Shown here in pieces: positions 34,769-44,098 of a stretch of 64,000 bases of DNA. Both the position numbers and the translations under genes were made by a program. Under the pieces are notes generated by a model. The model was given only the letters and a program-made list of their open reading frames with translations. It ran no database searches and was not told where the DNA came from. Positions within the stretch are counted from its first letter, which is position 1. Each line of letters starts with the position of its first letter. This DNA is from Thermogemmatispora carboxidivorans (GTDB lineage Bacteria > Chloroflexota > Ktedonobacteria > Ktedonobacterales > Ktedonobacteraceae), in the NCBI RefSeq assembly GCF_000702505.1, contig NZ_JNIM01000001.1, positions 2,542,001 to 2,606,000 of the forward strand, in the 5' to 3' direction.

Positions 34769-34795
34769 GGGTCTGGGGTCTGGGGTCTGGGGGGG
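34769..34795 (+). repeat. G-quadruplex-like tract
   Basis: Four G-runs separated by TCT: GGG-TCT-GGGG-TCT-GGGG-TCT-GGGGGGG. It lies 17 bases after the hydrolase stop in a convergent intergenic region of about 250 bases and would be present in the nascent RNA of the plus-strand operon. Confidence 0.8.
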
Positions 34796-35001
34796 TCTTG
34801 CGGGGTGGGGGCCCCACCCTGGCAGCGCCTGGGCGGGCTGCAGGGTGGGGTGTGTGGAGATAGTGGGGCAAGGTCAGGAGAGCCAAGACAAGCCAGGACA
34901 AGCGGATGGAGGACGGAGAAGGGGAAAGAAAGAGAGAGTCCAGCCTGCTTGTGGGCCTTCATCCATCTCCGCCTTCCTGGCGAATCTCAGCGCGGTACAG
35001 C

Positions 35002-36378
35002 TCAGACCGTCACCGTGCTCTGCTGGTGCTGGTGCAGGCGCATGCGGATGCCGTAGCGTGGGCGGAGCGTCACCGCGGCCTCGGGTTCGATGCGCTGTCC
35101 TGGTAGCAATTCAGCCTCCCAGGAGCGAACCAGGGTGGCCAGCACCAGCACGCCCTCCATCCAGGCGAACGGCTCCCCAACGCAGAGGCGAGGGCCGCCG
35201 CCAAAGGGGAAGTAGGAGAACTTCGGGCGAGCGGCGCGGGCCTCGGGGGTCCAGCGCTCCGGCAAGAAGCGCTCCGGTTCCGGGTAGAAGCGCGGGTCGC
35301 GATGGACGACGTACTGACTCATGATGACGCGGGCCCCGGTGGGGATGGTCAAACCGCGGATGTCGCAGTTGCGGATGGCCGTGCGGTCGATCCCCCAGGC
35401 AGGAGGGTAAAGGCGCATGGACTCGGCCAGCACCCACTCGGCGTAGGTGAGGCGTGGGAAGTCGTCGGCGGTAGGCAGGCGGTCGCCGAGAACCTGGGTC
35501 ACCTCCTGGCGCAGGCGGGCGGCCACCTCGGGATGTTGGGCCAGCAGGTACCAGGTCCAGGCCAGAGCGTTAGCTGTTGTCTCGTGGCCAGCCAGCAGCA
35601 GCGTTGTCATCTCATCGCGCAGCTGCTCGTCGCTCATGGCACCCTCCTCATCGTGGGCCTCCAGCAGCCAGGAGAGCAAGTCGCCCTGGTCGCGTCCGCT
35701 GCGGCGGTGCTCCTCGATAATGCGGTAGATGACGCGGTCCATCTCATCGCGGGCGCGGTAGAAGCGGCGACGGATCGGCAGAGGCAGCAGCTCGAGCTGT
35801 TCGGCCCAGGGAGAGAGACCGATCTTAATGAAAGCCTCCATCGCGACCGCCATCGCCTGACTGACGGTACTGGCCTCGCGCTCGACATCGACATTGAAGA
35901 GGGTCTTGCCGGCGATGACCAGGGTCAGGCGCATCATCTCGTCGGCCATATCGACGACCGCGCCATCCTGCCAGGAGCGAGCCAGACGTGTAGCCTCCTC
36001 AACCATAGTAGTAGCGTAGGAGGCGATGCGCTGGCGGTGGAAGGCGGGCTGGATCAGCTTGCGCTGTCGTTTGTGGAAGTCGCCCTCGCTGGTCAGCAGT
36101 CCCTGACCGAGCATGCGGCTGGTCATCCGCACTCCTTGCCCTTTATGGAAACTGGCGTGTTGGACGACCAGCACCTCGCGAATATCTTCCGGGTGGCTCA
36201 GTAAAAAGATTTCTAGCGGCCCTCCCTTGACGTGGACAACATCGCCATACTTGCGGGCGAGGCGCAGAAAGGTCATCGGCAGGTTGCGCCGTGAGAGGAG
36301 GGCCAGAATTTCCCGCACATTTGGGCTGGCGGGCTGGCGGTGTCTTCGCAGTGTTTCAGGCGCGTGCGCTTGTACCAT
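35002..36378 (-). CDS. Cytochrome P450
   Basis: 458 residues, soluble (no N-terminal anchor). The oxygen-activation helix is [15 protein letters not shown], the ExxR pair is in [15 protein letters not shown], the PERF-type region is FLPERW, and the heme ligand is in [20 protein letters not shown]. The layout resembles class I bacterial relatives of CYP102/CYP4-type fatty-acid or alkane hydroxylases, but no substrate can be assigned. It is the last gene of a minus-strand run with a monooxygenase, dehydrogenase, regulator and hydrolase. A GACA repeat lies 25 bases upstream of its ATG. No ferredoxin or ferredoxin reductase is adjacent. Confidence 0.94.
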   Translation of the reverse strand: MVQAHAPETLRRHRQPASPNVREILALLSRRNLPMTFLRLARKYGDVVHVKGGPLEIFLLSHPEDIREVLVVQHASFHKGQGVRMTSRMLGQGLLTSEGDFHKRQRKLIQPAFHRQRIASYATTMVEEATRLARSWQDGAVVDMADEMMRLTLVIAGKTLFNVDVEREASTVSQAMAVAMEAFIKIGLSPWAEQLELLPLPIRRRFYRARDEMDRVIYRIIEEHRRSGRDQGDLLSWLLEAHDEEGAMSDEQLRDEMTTLLLAGHETTANALAWTWYLLAQHPEVAARLRQEVTQVLGDRLPTADDFPRLTYAEWVLAESMRLYPPAWGIDRTAIRNCDIRGLTIPTGARVIMSQYVVHRDPRFYPEPERFLPERWTPEARAARPKFSYFPFGGGPRLCVGEPFAWMEGVLVLATLVRSWEAELLPGQRIEPEAAVTLRPRYGIRMRLHQHQQSTVTV

Positions 36379-36400
36379 AGAGAGCGATTCCCCCTTTTCC

Positions 36401-36448
<48 letters not shown>

Positions 36449-36482
36449 CGTGACGACTCAGGCTCAGGTTGACCAGGCAGGG

Positions 36483-37268
36483 CTAGTGCCTGGTGGCGGG
36501 CGCAGGAGCCAGCTCGCCGACCTCCTGGTTCTGAAGAAAGGCCAGGAGGGCCTGATTGAAGAGCTGCGGCTGATCGTACATACAAATGTGATTGGCGCGC
36601 TCGATCACGTAAAGGCGCGCCTGTGGAATGGCGGCGTGGAGCTGGCGACCGAAGGCGAGCGGGACCAGGTCATCCTGGGCGCCCCAGATGAGCAGAGTTG
36701 GAGTGCGCAGCGTTGGTAGGAGCGGACGGGCATCCAGTGCCACGATCTGGTGGGCGGCGCGCAGGATCATCAAGGTACCGGCCCGGACCCCGTCGTAGAG
36801 TAAGGTTGGCCAGAAGGCGGGTGTGGTGCGCGCCAGAGCCAGAGCCGTGGGCCAGAGGAGCTGCGCCACCGAGCGCTCAAAAGGGATGCCGATGGAGGCC
36901 ACCAGCGCCAGGCGCTTGACCTGTTCGGGGCGTTGGGCGGCCAGAGCCAGAGAGACGTAGCCTCCCATCGAGTGGCCGACCAGAGAGAAGGTTTCCAGAC
37001 CGAGGGTCTGGCAGAGGCGGTCAAGCCACTGGGGAGCGCGCAACAGATGAAACTGGCGGCGAAAGCGCCGCATGGCGCCGAAGCCGGGCAGGTCGACCAG
37101 GTAGACGCGATAGTGCTGGGCGATGGCAGGGATGTTTCTGGCCCACCATTTGGTGGAGCCAGAGAGGCCGTGGACGAAGACCACTGGCTCGCCGTCGCCG
37201 GCGTACTCATAGCGCACCGGGATGCCATCGACAGTGACGACCTGGCTGCGTGTCTGAAAGGCGGCCAT
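36483..37268 (-). CDS. Alpha/beta-hydrolase of the P450 operon
   Basis: 261 residues. PVVFVHGLSGSTKWW is the oxyanion loop, SLVGHSMGGYVSLALA the nucleophile elbow, LLIWGAQDDLVP the acid region and ERANHICMYDQP the histidine. It is typical of ester or lactone hydrolases that would open the product of a Baeyer-Villiger-type oxidation. GAGGAGGG precedes the ATG at 37268. It is 104 bases from the P450 gene and 112 bases after the TetR gene. Confidence 0.86.
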   Translation of the reverse strand: MAAFQTRSQVVTVDGIPVRYEYAGDGEPVVFVHGLSGSTKWWARNIPAIAQHYRVYLVDLPGFGAMRRFRRQFHLLRAPQWLDRLCQTLGLETFSLVGHSMGGYVSLALAAQRPEQVKRLALVASIGIPFERSVAQLLWPTALALARTTPAFWPTLLYDGVRAGTLMILRAAHQIVALDARPLLPTLRTPTLLIWGAQDDLVPLAFGRQLHAAIPQARLYVIERANHICMYDQPQLFNQALLAFLQNQEVGELAPAPATRH

Positions 37269-37380
37269 TGCCCATTTCCCTCCTCTGTGGTTTGCTACAG
37301 GCAAGCGAAAAGAGTCGCGCGAGTGCCTGGATGCGAGTAAGCGGCGGCCAGCAGCCCTCGCGCCTGGCCCTGGCCACCCA

Positions 37381-37974
37381 TTAGCGCGAAGAGCTGCCCA
37401 GCTCATGCAAGCTATTGATAGTTGCCAGCAGGGTGCGAATAGCCAGCTCGGCGAGCTGCTCCTTGCTCAGCTGCCGTTCCTCCAGCCAGACCAGGCTGAG
37501 GGCCTCAACGAAGCCGACCCAGCCGGTGATGGTCAGGCGCAGCGCGGGCAGGTGGCGTTCGCTCTCCGGTAAGCCCTGCAAAACGCGCTCGACGTAGGTT
37601 TGGCGCACGTGGTTGAGAATGGCCGCGACCTCGGGATCGACGCCGACGCCGCCGCGCAGCAGGGCGACGTAGGTGCGAGCATGCATCTCTGCGAACGTAA
37701 AGTAGGCCAGCAGGCCGACGCGCAGGCGTTCCAGCGGCTCCAGTGAATCATCTGGCTCGGTCAGCTCCAGCAGCTGGCTGGTGCTGTGGCGGAGCACGGC
37801 CAGATAGAAGTCGTGCTTGGTCGGGAAGTAGTAGTAGAGCAGGCCCTTAGAGATATTGGCGGAGGCGGCAATGTCGTCGATGACCACCTCGTCGTAGGAG
37901 TGCCTGCTAAAGAGATCCAGGCCGACCTCAATGAGTCGCTCGCGGCGTGTTTTGCGTTTGTGCTTATGAAGCAT
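37381..37974 (-). CDS. TetR-family transcriptional regulator
   Basis: 197 residues. The N-terminal helix-turn-helix is RERLIEVGLDLFSRHSYDEVVIDDIAASANISKGLLYYYFPTKHDFYLAVLR, a textbook TetR DNA-binding domain. The rest is an all-helical ligand domain (RTYVALLRGGVGVDPEVAAIL). Its ATG shares one base with the stop of the upstream SDR gene (TGATG), so the regulator is made with the enzymes. The palindrome at the operon promoter (40336-40350) is its likely operator, which would give ligand-controlled autorepression. Confidence 0.92.
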   Translation of the reverse strand: MLHKHKRKTRRERLIEVGLDLFSRHSYDEVVIDDIAASANISKGLLYYYFPTKHDFYLAVLRHSTSQLLELTEPDDSLEPLERLRVGLLAYFTFAEMHARTYVALLRGGVGVDPEVAAILNHVRQTYVERVLQGLPESERHLPALRLTITGWVGFVEALSLVWLEERQLSKEQLAELAIRTLLATINSLHELGSSSR

Positions 37975-38792
37975 CAGGTCATCCCCCAGCGCTTGATCAT
38001 GCTCCGGGCCAGCGGCGAGCGGTCGTAGCGGTGGGCGCGGGCCAGGCGGCGCAGGCGGAGCAGAATCACCAGATCGACGAGGGCGGGCAGGTGGCGTGCC
38101 AGGCCAATCTCCAGGGCGCCCAGGCGCGTGGTGGCGACGTCGCGGCGTACGCGGCCACTGCAACAGCGCACGATGGTTCGCACGACGGCCTCGAGTGGCT
38201 CCTCGCGTACCAGATCGGCCAGGGAGAGGCCGGCGGCCTCAGAGGGGGCGTGGATGGGCGTGCGAACGTAGCCCGGGTAGATGGTGGTGACGCCAATCTG
38301 ACGGCCATATTCCATGCGCAGGGCGTCCGACCAGGCCGCCAGGGCGCGTTTGCTGGCGGCGTAGGCCGAGGCAAAGGGGACCGTGGCGAAAGCCAGGCCG
38401 GAGGCAACGTTGATGACGCGCCCGTGCGAGGTCAAGAGGGCCGGTAAGGCGTAGGCGGTCACCGTCCAGGGGCCAAGCAGATTGACCTCGAGGGTGAGGG
38501 CGACATCCTCGCTCGGCGGGGCGCCAGCGTCCTGGGGGAGGCCAATGCCCGCGAGGTTGATGAGGATATCCAGCCCTCCTAGCTCGTTGAGAGCCTGGGC
38601 GACAGCGCGCTCTACAGCCTCGCTGCTGGTGACGTCAGCCTGGATGATGTCTTCGCCGCCGCGCCGGTCCAGGCCGATGACACGTGCTCCTCGCCGGCGT
38701 AGCTCAGCAGCGGTGGCACTGCCGATGGCCCCAGCGGCACCGGTGACCACTACCCGCTTGCCAGTTAATGGGCCACGCTGGTGGCTTTGCAT
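37974..38792 (-). CDS. Short-chain dehydrogenase/reductase
   Basis: 272 residues. The cofactor motif is VVVTGAAGAIGSATAAEL, NLAG is present, and the catalytic Ser...YxxxK is in VASGLAFATVPFASAYAASKRALAAW. Loss of acidity after strand 2 is not complete (GLDRRGG), so NAD(H) is likely. It resembles SDRs beside flavin monooxygenases that interconvert alcohols and ketones. It lies 33 bases after the monooxygenase and overlaps the TetR gene by one base. Confidence 0.9.
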   Translation of the reverse strand: MQSHQRGPLTGKRVVVTGAAGAIGSATAAELRRRGARVIGLDRRGGEDIIQADVTSSEAVERAVAQALNELGGLDILINLAGIGLPQDAGAPPSEDVALTLEVNLLGPWTVTAYALPALLTSHGRVINVASGLAFATVPFASAYAASKRALAAWSDALRMEYGRQIGVTTIYPGYVRTPIHAPSEAAGLSLADLVREEPLEAVVRTIVRCCSGRVRRDVATTRLGALEIGLARHLPALVDLVILLRLRRLARAHRYDRSPLARSMIKRWGMT

Positions 38793-38825
38793 GGTATTCC
38801 TCCCTCCGTGCTGCTTGCCTGGTGG

Positions 38826-40181
38826 TCAGGACTGACTGGCATGGCCGGCGGCGGGCACGGCGTAGCCAGGCGTGGTCTCAGCTGTGGGCTGCGGCTGGCT
38901 CTGGTCGCGGCTGAGGTTCCCAGGCCGGCCACCGCGCGGAGCCAGGCGCTGGAGCCGACGACGCAGGCGCTCGATGGAGCGCATGGTTTCCTGGACGCCG
39001 ACCAGGTAGTGGGCCGAAGGCGGTTCCCAGCGGGCTATGAGGTTGACAAGGGGTGTATCCAGCCGCTCCTGGCAGTGGATGAGCTCGACCAGCAGGCGGG
39101 CCCCACGGCTGATGAGAGGACCAGCTCCTCCGCGAGGCTGCAGCAGGCCGAAGATGTAGAGATTGGCCAGGTCGGGAGCCATCAGGTGCGCTACCAGGCG
39201 GGGATAGCCGTGCTCCCAGGTGAAGAGTTTGTGGTCAAGGAAGGGGAAGGAGACGTTGAAGCCGGTGGCCCAGACGATGGTGTCGAACTCCTGGCTGCTG
39301 CCATCGACAAAGTGAACCTGCTTGCCGTCCAGACGGGCAATGTCGGGCTTGGGCTGGATCAGGCCGTGGCGGATAAAGTAGAGGAGCTGGGAGTTGACGA
39401 TCGGGTGGCGGTCGAAGAGGTCGTGATCCGGCTTGGGGAGGCCGTAGCGTGAGTTGGGACCGACAATGAGCGCCAGGGCGGCTTTGATGATGCGTTTCTG
39501 GAGCCAGAGCGGCATCCAGGGCATTTCCATTTCGGCCACGGGGATGCCGGCAATGGTCTTGGGCAGGAAGTAGTAGCCACGGCGCATGGAGATGGCGACC
39601 TCTTTGATGCGCTTGCTGAGGGCTGCTTCGACGGCGATGTCACAGCCGGAGTTGCCGGCCCCAACGACGAGGACGCGCTCCCCTGCGAAGTCGTCGGCAT
39701 TTTTGTAGTCCTTGGAGTGTAGGGTCTTGCCGCTGTAGCTCCCTGGATAGTGGGGGATGCGCCGGTCCCAGTGGTGGCCATTGGCGACGATGACACCGCG
39801 ATACTCCAGGCTGCGCCCATCGTCCAGGGTGACACGCCAGCCGCTGAGGCCGCGGGGGTCGAGCGGCTCGATGCGTTCAACGCGACGTCCAAATTGAATG
39901 AAGCGCCGGAGTCCGTAGTGGTCGGCGTAGGATCGCAGGTAGTCGAGCACTTGCTGCCGGCTGGGGAAGTCAGGATAGCTGGCCGGCATGGGGTACTCTT
40001 CGTAGCCGGTGCTGTTGCGCGAGGAGATGATGTGCGTTGCGTCGTAGACGCCGTTGAGCCAGTTGCCACCGACGTCGTCGTTCTTCTCGATGATGTCGAA
40101 GGCTACGCCGGCCTCCTGGAAGGCGCGGGCGATGCCCAAACCTGAGTAGCCAGCGCCGATGATGCAGTAGCGCGATGCCAT
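38826..40181 (-). CDS. Flavin-containing/Baeyer-Villiger-type monooxygenase
   Basis: 451 residues. FAD motif IIGAGYSGLGIARAF at the N-terminus, NADPH motif VLVVGAGNSGCDIAVEA near residue 170, and between them YSGKTLHSKDY, which fits the FMO/BVMO fingerprint FxGxxxHxxxY with Tyr for the first Phe. An ATGF motif (VWATGFNVSFPFL) follows. It is the first gene of the minus-strand operon with SDR, TetR, hydrolase and P450, an arrangement reminiscent of the mycobacterial mymA region (monooxygenase, hydrolase, SDR). Substrate unknown, probably a lipophilic ketone or fatty compound. Confidence 0.9.
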   Translation of the reverse strand: MASRYCIIGAGYSGLGIARAFQEAGVAFDIIEKNDDVGGNWLNGVYDATHIISSRNSTGYEEYPMPASYPDFPSRQQVLDYLRSYADHYGLRRFIQFGRRVERIEPLDPRGLSGWRVTLDDGRSLEYRGVIVANGHHWDRRIPHYPGSYSGKTLHSKDYKNADDFAGERVLVVGAGNSGCDIAVEAALSKRIKEVAISMRRGYYFLPKTIAGIPVAEMEMPWMPLWLQKRIIKAALALIVGPNSRYGLPKPDHDLFDRHPIVNSQLLYFIRHGLIQPKPDIARLDGKQVHFVDGSSQEFDTIVWATGFNVSFPFLDHKLFTWEHGYPRLVAHLMAPDLANLYIFGLLQPRGGAGPLISRGARLLVELIHCQERLDTPLVNLIARWEPPSAHYLVGVQETMRSIERLRRRLQRLAPRGGRPGNLSRDQSQPQPTAETTPGYAVPAAGHASQS

Positions 40182-40321
40182 GCGTGTTCCTCCTTTGGTG
40201 GTGACGGCTTGCTGCGCCGGTCAACCCCTTGACCGGCCCGGGCCGAGCGTCGGGCCGCCCTTCAGGCTGATCGGGACACGGTAGTTGCTTGCTCGGCCCG
40301 TCAGTGCCCTGCCCACTATTG

Positions 40322-40350
40322 AATATAGTTCAAATTTGACCAAAAGTCAA
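40322..40350 (-). promoter_or_regulatory. Promoter of the monooxygenase-P450 operon
   Basis: Minus-strand TTGACT (40345-40350), a 17-base spacer and TATATT (40322-40327). Spacing is ideal. The start would be near 40315, giving a leader of about 135 bases. Confidence 0.8.
40330..40350. promoter_or_regulatory. Overlapping palindromes at the operon promoter (candidate TetR operator)
   Basis: TTGAC-N5-GTCAA (40336-40350) covers the -35 box and overlaps a second perfect palindrome TCAAATTTGA (40330-40339) in the spacer. A repressor here would block the promoter, and the operon's own TetR protein is the obvious candidate. Confidence 0.65.
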
Positions 40351-40494
40351 GAAGGGGCGGGCCTTGTCTCGGGACCGGGCCTCAATGCTATAGTAGGTGA
40401 GGTGGTGCCGAGTGGGCACGCTGCCGGCCTCGGGAGGATTTTGTTGGCCGGTTGCTCGTTTCCTATTGTCTTGTGTGAAAGGAGGAAAGTGTTC

Positions 40495-41355
40495 ATGGCG
40501 ATGACGACGATTCGCAGCGTTGGTGTCGTTGGTTGCGGCCTGATGGGCAGTGGTATTGCCCAGACGTGTGTGCAGGCCGGCTATGAGGTCGTGGTGCGTG
40601 AGGTCAATGAGGAGTTGTTGCAGAAGGGGCTTGGGCGTATTGGCGAGGCCTGGGAGATGCTGGTGAGTAAGGGCAGGGTTTCCCGTGAGCAGGCTGAGGA
40701 GTATCGTGGGCGTTTGCGCGGGACGCTTGCATTGGAGGAGCTAGCTGCTTGCGATGTGGTGATTGAGGCAGTTGTTGAGCGTATGGAGGAGAAGCTGCGT
40801 CTCTTTACGGCCTTGGATCGCTTGCTCAAGCCGGAGGCGCTGATTGTGTCGAATACCTCTTCGCTGAGTGTGACGCAGATGGCGGCGGTGACGCGGCGTC
40901 CACAGCAGGTCTGTGGGTTACACTTTTTTAATCCGGCTCCGGTGATGAAGCTGGTGGAGATTGTCAGGCCGATTACTGCCTCGGAGGAGACGATTGAGAC
41001 GGTGCGTCGCTTTGCGGAGTCGCTAGGCAAGACGCCGGTTCTGGCCAGGGATACCGCCGGCTTCATTGTGAATTTCTTGCTCATTCCTTATTTGCTCTCG
41101 GCCATCCGGATGCTGGAGAATGGGATGGCTTCGCGCGATGATATCGATACGGCGATGAAGTTGGGGTGTGGCTATCCGATGGGGCCATTTACGCTGTTGG
41201 ATTATGTGGGCCTTGATACGACCTTGTGGGCGGCGGAGGCGATCTATGAGGAGTATAAGGAGCCGCTCTATGCGCCGCCGCCTCTGCTGCGTCGTATGGT
41301 GGCGGCGGGGATGCTAGGCCGTAAGAGTGGTCGGGGCTTCTATGAGTATTCCTGA
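40495..41355 (+). CDS. 3-hydroxyacyl-CoA (3-hydroxybutyryl-CoA) dehydrogenase
   Basis: 286 residues, the length of the single-domain-pair bacterial enzymes. NAD motif VGVVGCGLMGSGIAQTCVQAGYEVVV, then VIEAVVERMEEK, SNTSSLSVTQMA, and the catalytic region GLHFFNPAPVMKLVEIV and FIVNFLLIPYLLSAIRMLENG, followed by GCGYPMGPFTLLDYVGLD. It oxidises 3-hydroxyacyl-CoA in beta-oxidation or butyrate metabolism. It is divergent from the monooxygenase-P450 operon, which suggests further breakdown of the operon's products, an inference. AAAGGAGGAAAG precedes the ATG. Confidence 0.95.
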   Translation: MAMTTIRSVGVVGCGLMGSGIAQTCVQAGYEVVVREVNEELLQKGLGRIGEAWEMLVSKGRVSREQAEEYRGRLRGTLALEELAACDVVIEAVVERMEEKLRLFTALDRLLKPEALIVSNTSSLSVTQMAAVTRRPQQVCGLHFFNPAPVMKLVEIVRPITASEETIETVRRFAESLGKTPVLARDTAGFIVNFLLIPYLLSAIRMLENGMASRDDIDTAMKLGCGYPMGPFTLLDYVGLDTTLWAAEAIYEEYKEPLYAPPPLLRRMVAAGMLGRKSGRGFYEYS

Positions 41356-41633
41356 TCCTGCTCCTGGCGCGCTGCTTTGCTTCCTGCTTTCTGGCTGCGT
41401 CTTTCTCTTGCTCGTGCCCTTCTGTGCCCAGGCGCGGCGCAGGGGGCCGCTCAGCGCGGCCAGCGAGGGGGTGGGCGGCATGGCGAGGTGTTCGCGGTTG
41501 GGTCTGGTCTGATGGTGTGGCTGGGGCTGGGGTCGGTGGCCAGCTGTTTCTCTACAGGCTGGCCACTGTTGCTTGTTGCGGCTGTGGTGGGATAGAGGGG
41601 AGGGGGGCGAGCGGGGTGGCCTGGGTGGTCCGT

Positions 41634-42560
41634 TCAGTCCTCTGCTTCGTCGTGCTCATCCTCTTCGGCCAGGGAGACGTGTGGTTCTGGCCCTGGGGGG
41701 GAGGCTGAGTGGTGAGGCTGGCGGCTGCTTGGGTGGGCCCGCTCGAGGGGCAGGTGTTGATGGTGGTAGAGGCGGTTTGAGAGCAGGGCGTGGTTGGCTG
41801 TCATGGCGACCTGGAGGGATTCGACGAGCTGCTCCAGTCGTTCGATGCTCTGGAAGACCTGCTGGAAGGCGGCCTGGTTGCCGTGGTAGGGTTCAACGGC
41901 GCTGCTGGCGCTGTTGCTGCGCTGGATGGTCAGATGTTGCTCCCAGTTCCTGGCCAGCTCGCGCAGGGCGCTGTAGAGGCGCTCCAGGCGCTCGTCGAGG
42001 ACCCTGCCAATGGCTTCCATGAGGTCGTCCCAGGAGAGTTCGGTCTGGACTTCGATGGCTTCGGCTTCGGTTTCGGTTTCGGCTGAGGGAGGTGGGGCTG
42101 GCTCTTCTCCGCCGCTGGACCCGGGGGCGGGGGAACCGTCAGGTATGCTCTCGCTGGGGCTGGGGGTTGGGGGGTGCTGGTGCTGGTTGAGGAGTTGGTT
42201 GAGGAGTTGCTCGATGCCCATCAGTTGAGCGGCCAGCAGACGGTCGAGTGTGCTCTCGATGTGCTGTTGCTGCTGGTGCTGGCGTTGCTCGATTTCGTGG
42301 CCCAGGGCTTGCGTCAGTCGGGTCTGCTGGGTGCCGAGCTTTTGGCTGAGGGCAATGTTGAGTTCGTTTTGTTGGTCGTTGAGTTTGTGGGTCAGGCTGC
42401 GAAGCAGCTCCTGCTGTAGCTGGTTGAGGCGCTGCTCAAAGTCGCGGCTCAGGGTGCTGAGGCGCTGCTCGATGCTCCGCTCCATCTCCTGGCGGTGGAT
42501 GGTCAGGCGGCGTTCGAGTATGGTGTTGAAGGATTGCAGTTCATCTTCGGTGAACGACAT
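41634..42560 (-). CDS. Coiled-coil protein with Glu/Pro-rich linker, unknown function
   Basis: 308 residues. The first 120 are a Gln/Leu/Arg-rich coiled coil (LERRLTIHRQEMERSIEQRLS...LNQLQQELLRSLTHKLNDQQNEL). A Pro/Ser/Glu linker follows, including an ETETEAEA stretch encoded by short tandem repeats. A second helical segment (SWDDLMEAIGRVLDERLERLYSALREL) and a His/Pro-rich acidic tail complete the protein. No family is recognised; a structural or scaffolding role is plausible. The ATG at 42560 has AAAAGGGA upstream. Confidence 0.7.
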   Translation of the reverse strand: MSFTEDELQSFNTILERRLTIHRQEMERSIEQRLSTLSRDFEQRLNQLQQELLRSLTHKLNDQQNELNIALSQKLGTQQTRLTQALGHEIEQRQHQQQQHIESTLDRLLAAQLMGIEQLLNQLLNQHQHPPTPSPSESIPDGSPAPGSSGGEEPAPPPSAETETEAEAIEVQTELSWDDLMEAIGRVLDERLERLYSALRELARNWEQHLTIQRSNSASSAVEPYHGNQAAFQQVFQSIERLEQLVESLQVAMTANHALLSNRLYHHQHLPLERAHPSSRQPHHSASPPGPEPHVSLAEEDEHDEAED

Positions 42561-42762
42561 AGCCACGTCCCTTTTGTTCTTCCTGGGTGAGCCTGCAGAC
42601 AAGTATAGGGGGAGTGGGGACGATTGTCAATTCGGTGGGTGATGGGCCTGCTCAGCGCTCTCAACTGGACCCGGCTCGGCGGCGACCTCTTGTGTTACAA
42701 TAGGGGATGGGGTGCGCTGCGTTGCGGCTGTGCAAAGAGTCTTGCGTGATGAGGTGCAGGCC

Positions 42763-43638
42763 ATGCCACGTGCCATTGATTTTCATGTGCATCTGCCGAC
42801 GACTGAGTTTATCCAGGTGACGCTTGGTCCTTATGCCAGGGCCGCCGAGCGCTTTTTCCGGACGGAGGTCAGGCTGAAGGATATTGAGCAGCTGGCTGCC
42901 GATTATGCTGCGGTGGATATGGTCGGGGTGCTGCTGGCCTGGGATGCTGAGACGGCGACCGGTCTGCCTCCTCTGGGCAACGATTATGTGGCGGCGATTG
43001 TGCAGCGCTATCCACAGCAGTTCATCGGCTTCGCGAGCGTTGATCCCCATAAGGGAAAGGCGGCTGTGAAGGAGGTCGAGCGGGCCATTAGGGATTTGGG
43101 ATTGGCTGGGGTGAAGTTCCATCCCGGTGTGCAGGCCTTCTATCCTCATGATCGGGCTTTCTATCCATTGATGGAGAAAATTCAGGAGCTGGGGGTGCCC
43201 GCTCTCTTCCATACGGGGACGAATGGCCTGGGCGCCGGGGTGCCGGGGGGGATGGGGATTAAGCTTGATTATACGCGCCCGATTTATTTGGATGCGCTGG
43301 CTGCCGATTTCCCGGGCTTGACGATTATCGGAGCCCATCCTTCCTGGCCCTGGCATGAGGAGATGATTGCGATTCTGCAGCATAAGGCCAATGTCTATAA
43401 CGATCTGTCTGGCTGGTCTCCCAAGTATATCCCTCAGTCATTGCTGCGCGAGGCAGCCACCCGCCTGCAAGACCGTATCCTCTTCGGTTCAGACTACCCT
43501 TTTATTACGCCACAGCGCTGGCTGCGCGATTTCGAGGCGCTTGATTATTTCACTCCCGAGGTGCGCGAGAAAATTCTGTGGCGCAATGCTCAGAAGCTGC
43601 TCGCTCATACAGCGGTGGCGCATATGCACTTTGGCTGA
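42763..43638 (+). CDS. Amidohydrolase-2-type metal-dependent hydrolase
   Basis: 291 residues. The metal motif is IDFHVHLP at the N-terminus; GVKFHPGVQAFYP, FHTGTNGLGAG, IIGAHPSWPWHEEM and ILFGSDYPFITPQRW give the other metal and catalytic positions of the TIM-barrel amidohydrolase-2 (ACMSD-like) family. Members decarboxylate or hydrolyse aromatic or lactone substrates. The substrate is unknown. The ATG at 42763 begins the barrel; an upstream in-frame start at 42712 is less likely. Confidence 0.88.
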   Translation: MPRAIDFHVHLPTTEFIQVTLGPYARAAERFFRTEVRLKDIEQLAADYAAVDMVGVLLAWDAETATGLPPLGNDYVAAIVQRYPQQFIGFASVDPHKGKAAVKEVERAIRDLGLAGVKFHPGVQAFYPHDRAFYPLMEKIQELGVPALFHTGTNGLGAGVPGGMGIKLDYTRPIYLDALAADFPGLTIIGAHPSWPWHEEMIAILQHKANVYNDLSGWSPKYIPQSLLREAATRLQDRILFGSDYPFITPQRWLRDFEALDYFTPEVREKILWRNAQKLLAHTAVAHMHFG

Positions 43639-43741
43639 CCGCTGTCACTCTTCTCCGGGGAGGGACATGCTCGTGTAACTTCCTGGGTCTCTCGCCCGTA
43701 TATCTCTCAGTTTTAGTGCTGGAGAAGGAGGTACCCTTGGG

Positions 43742-44056
43742 ATGATGTCTCGGCAGGAGGGTGAAGCTTTCCGTGATATCCCCTCCGGGCACTATGCAGG
43801 GGAGCCGCAGCCTGCTGGTTCTGGTGGTGGGCCTGAGTTGCATCCGGTCGGAGAGCCTTCAAAGGTCTATCCGCCTCGGGCAGAGCAGGTCAATCTTTTT
43901 CGCTTCTTGGTCGTTTTGATGGCGATGGTGACGATCCTCGTTCTGGCGGTGATCTGTCTGGTCATTGTGGGGGGCGCCATGCCCTGGCTCAGCTTCGGCG
44001 CTGGTTCCTTTACTGTTTTCCTGGTCACGGTAGTGGCCCTGGATAAGATAAAGTAG
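43742..44056 (+). CDS. Small membrane protein with two transmembrane helices
   Basis: 104 residues. A Gly/Pro-rich cytoplasmic leader of about 50 residues precedes two helices (FLVVLMAMVTILVLAVICLVIV and FGAGSFTVFLVTVVAL). AAGGAGG lies ten bases upstream of two consecutive ATG codons. No family is recognised. Confidence 0.65.
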   Translation: MMSRQEGEAFRDIPSGHYAGEPQPAGSGGGPELHPVGEPSKVYPPRAEQVNLFRFLVVLMAMVTILVLAVICLVIVGGAMPWLSFGAGSFTVFLVTVVALDKIK

Positions 44057-44098
44057 GGTCATTCCGTCGGCTTTGGCGTTGGTGTGCGTGTCGTGCGG

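Larger units (their letters stand above)
40182..40494. other. Divergent promoter region, monooxygenase operon and hydroxyacyl-CoA dehydrogenase
   Basis: 313 bases holding the operon promoter and palindromes listed separately. The plus-strand gene is served by AAAGGAGGAAAG; its own promoter is not clear. Confidence 0.5.

Noticed and set aside
41356..41633. Plus-strand ORFs between the hydroxyacyl-CoA dehydrogenase and the coiled-coil gene
   Set aside because: Overlapping frames in G/T-rich DNA without ribosome binding sites or protein-like composition.
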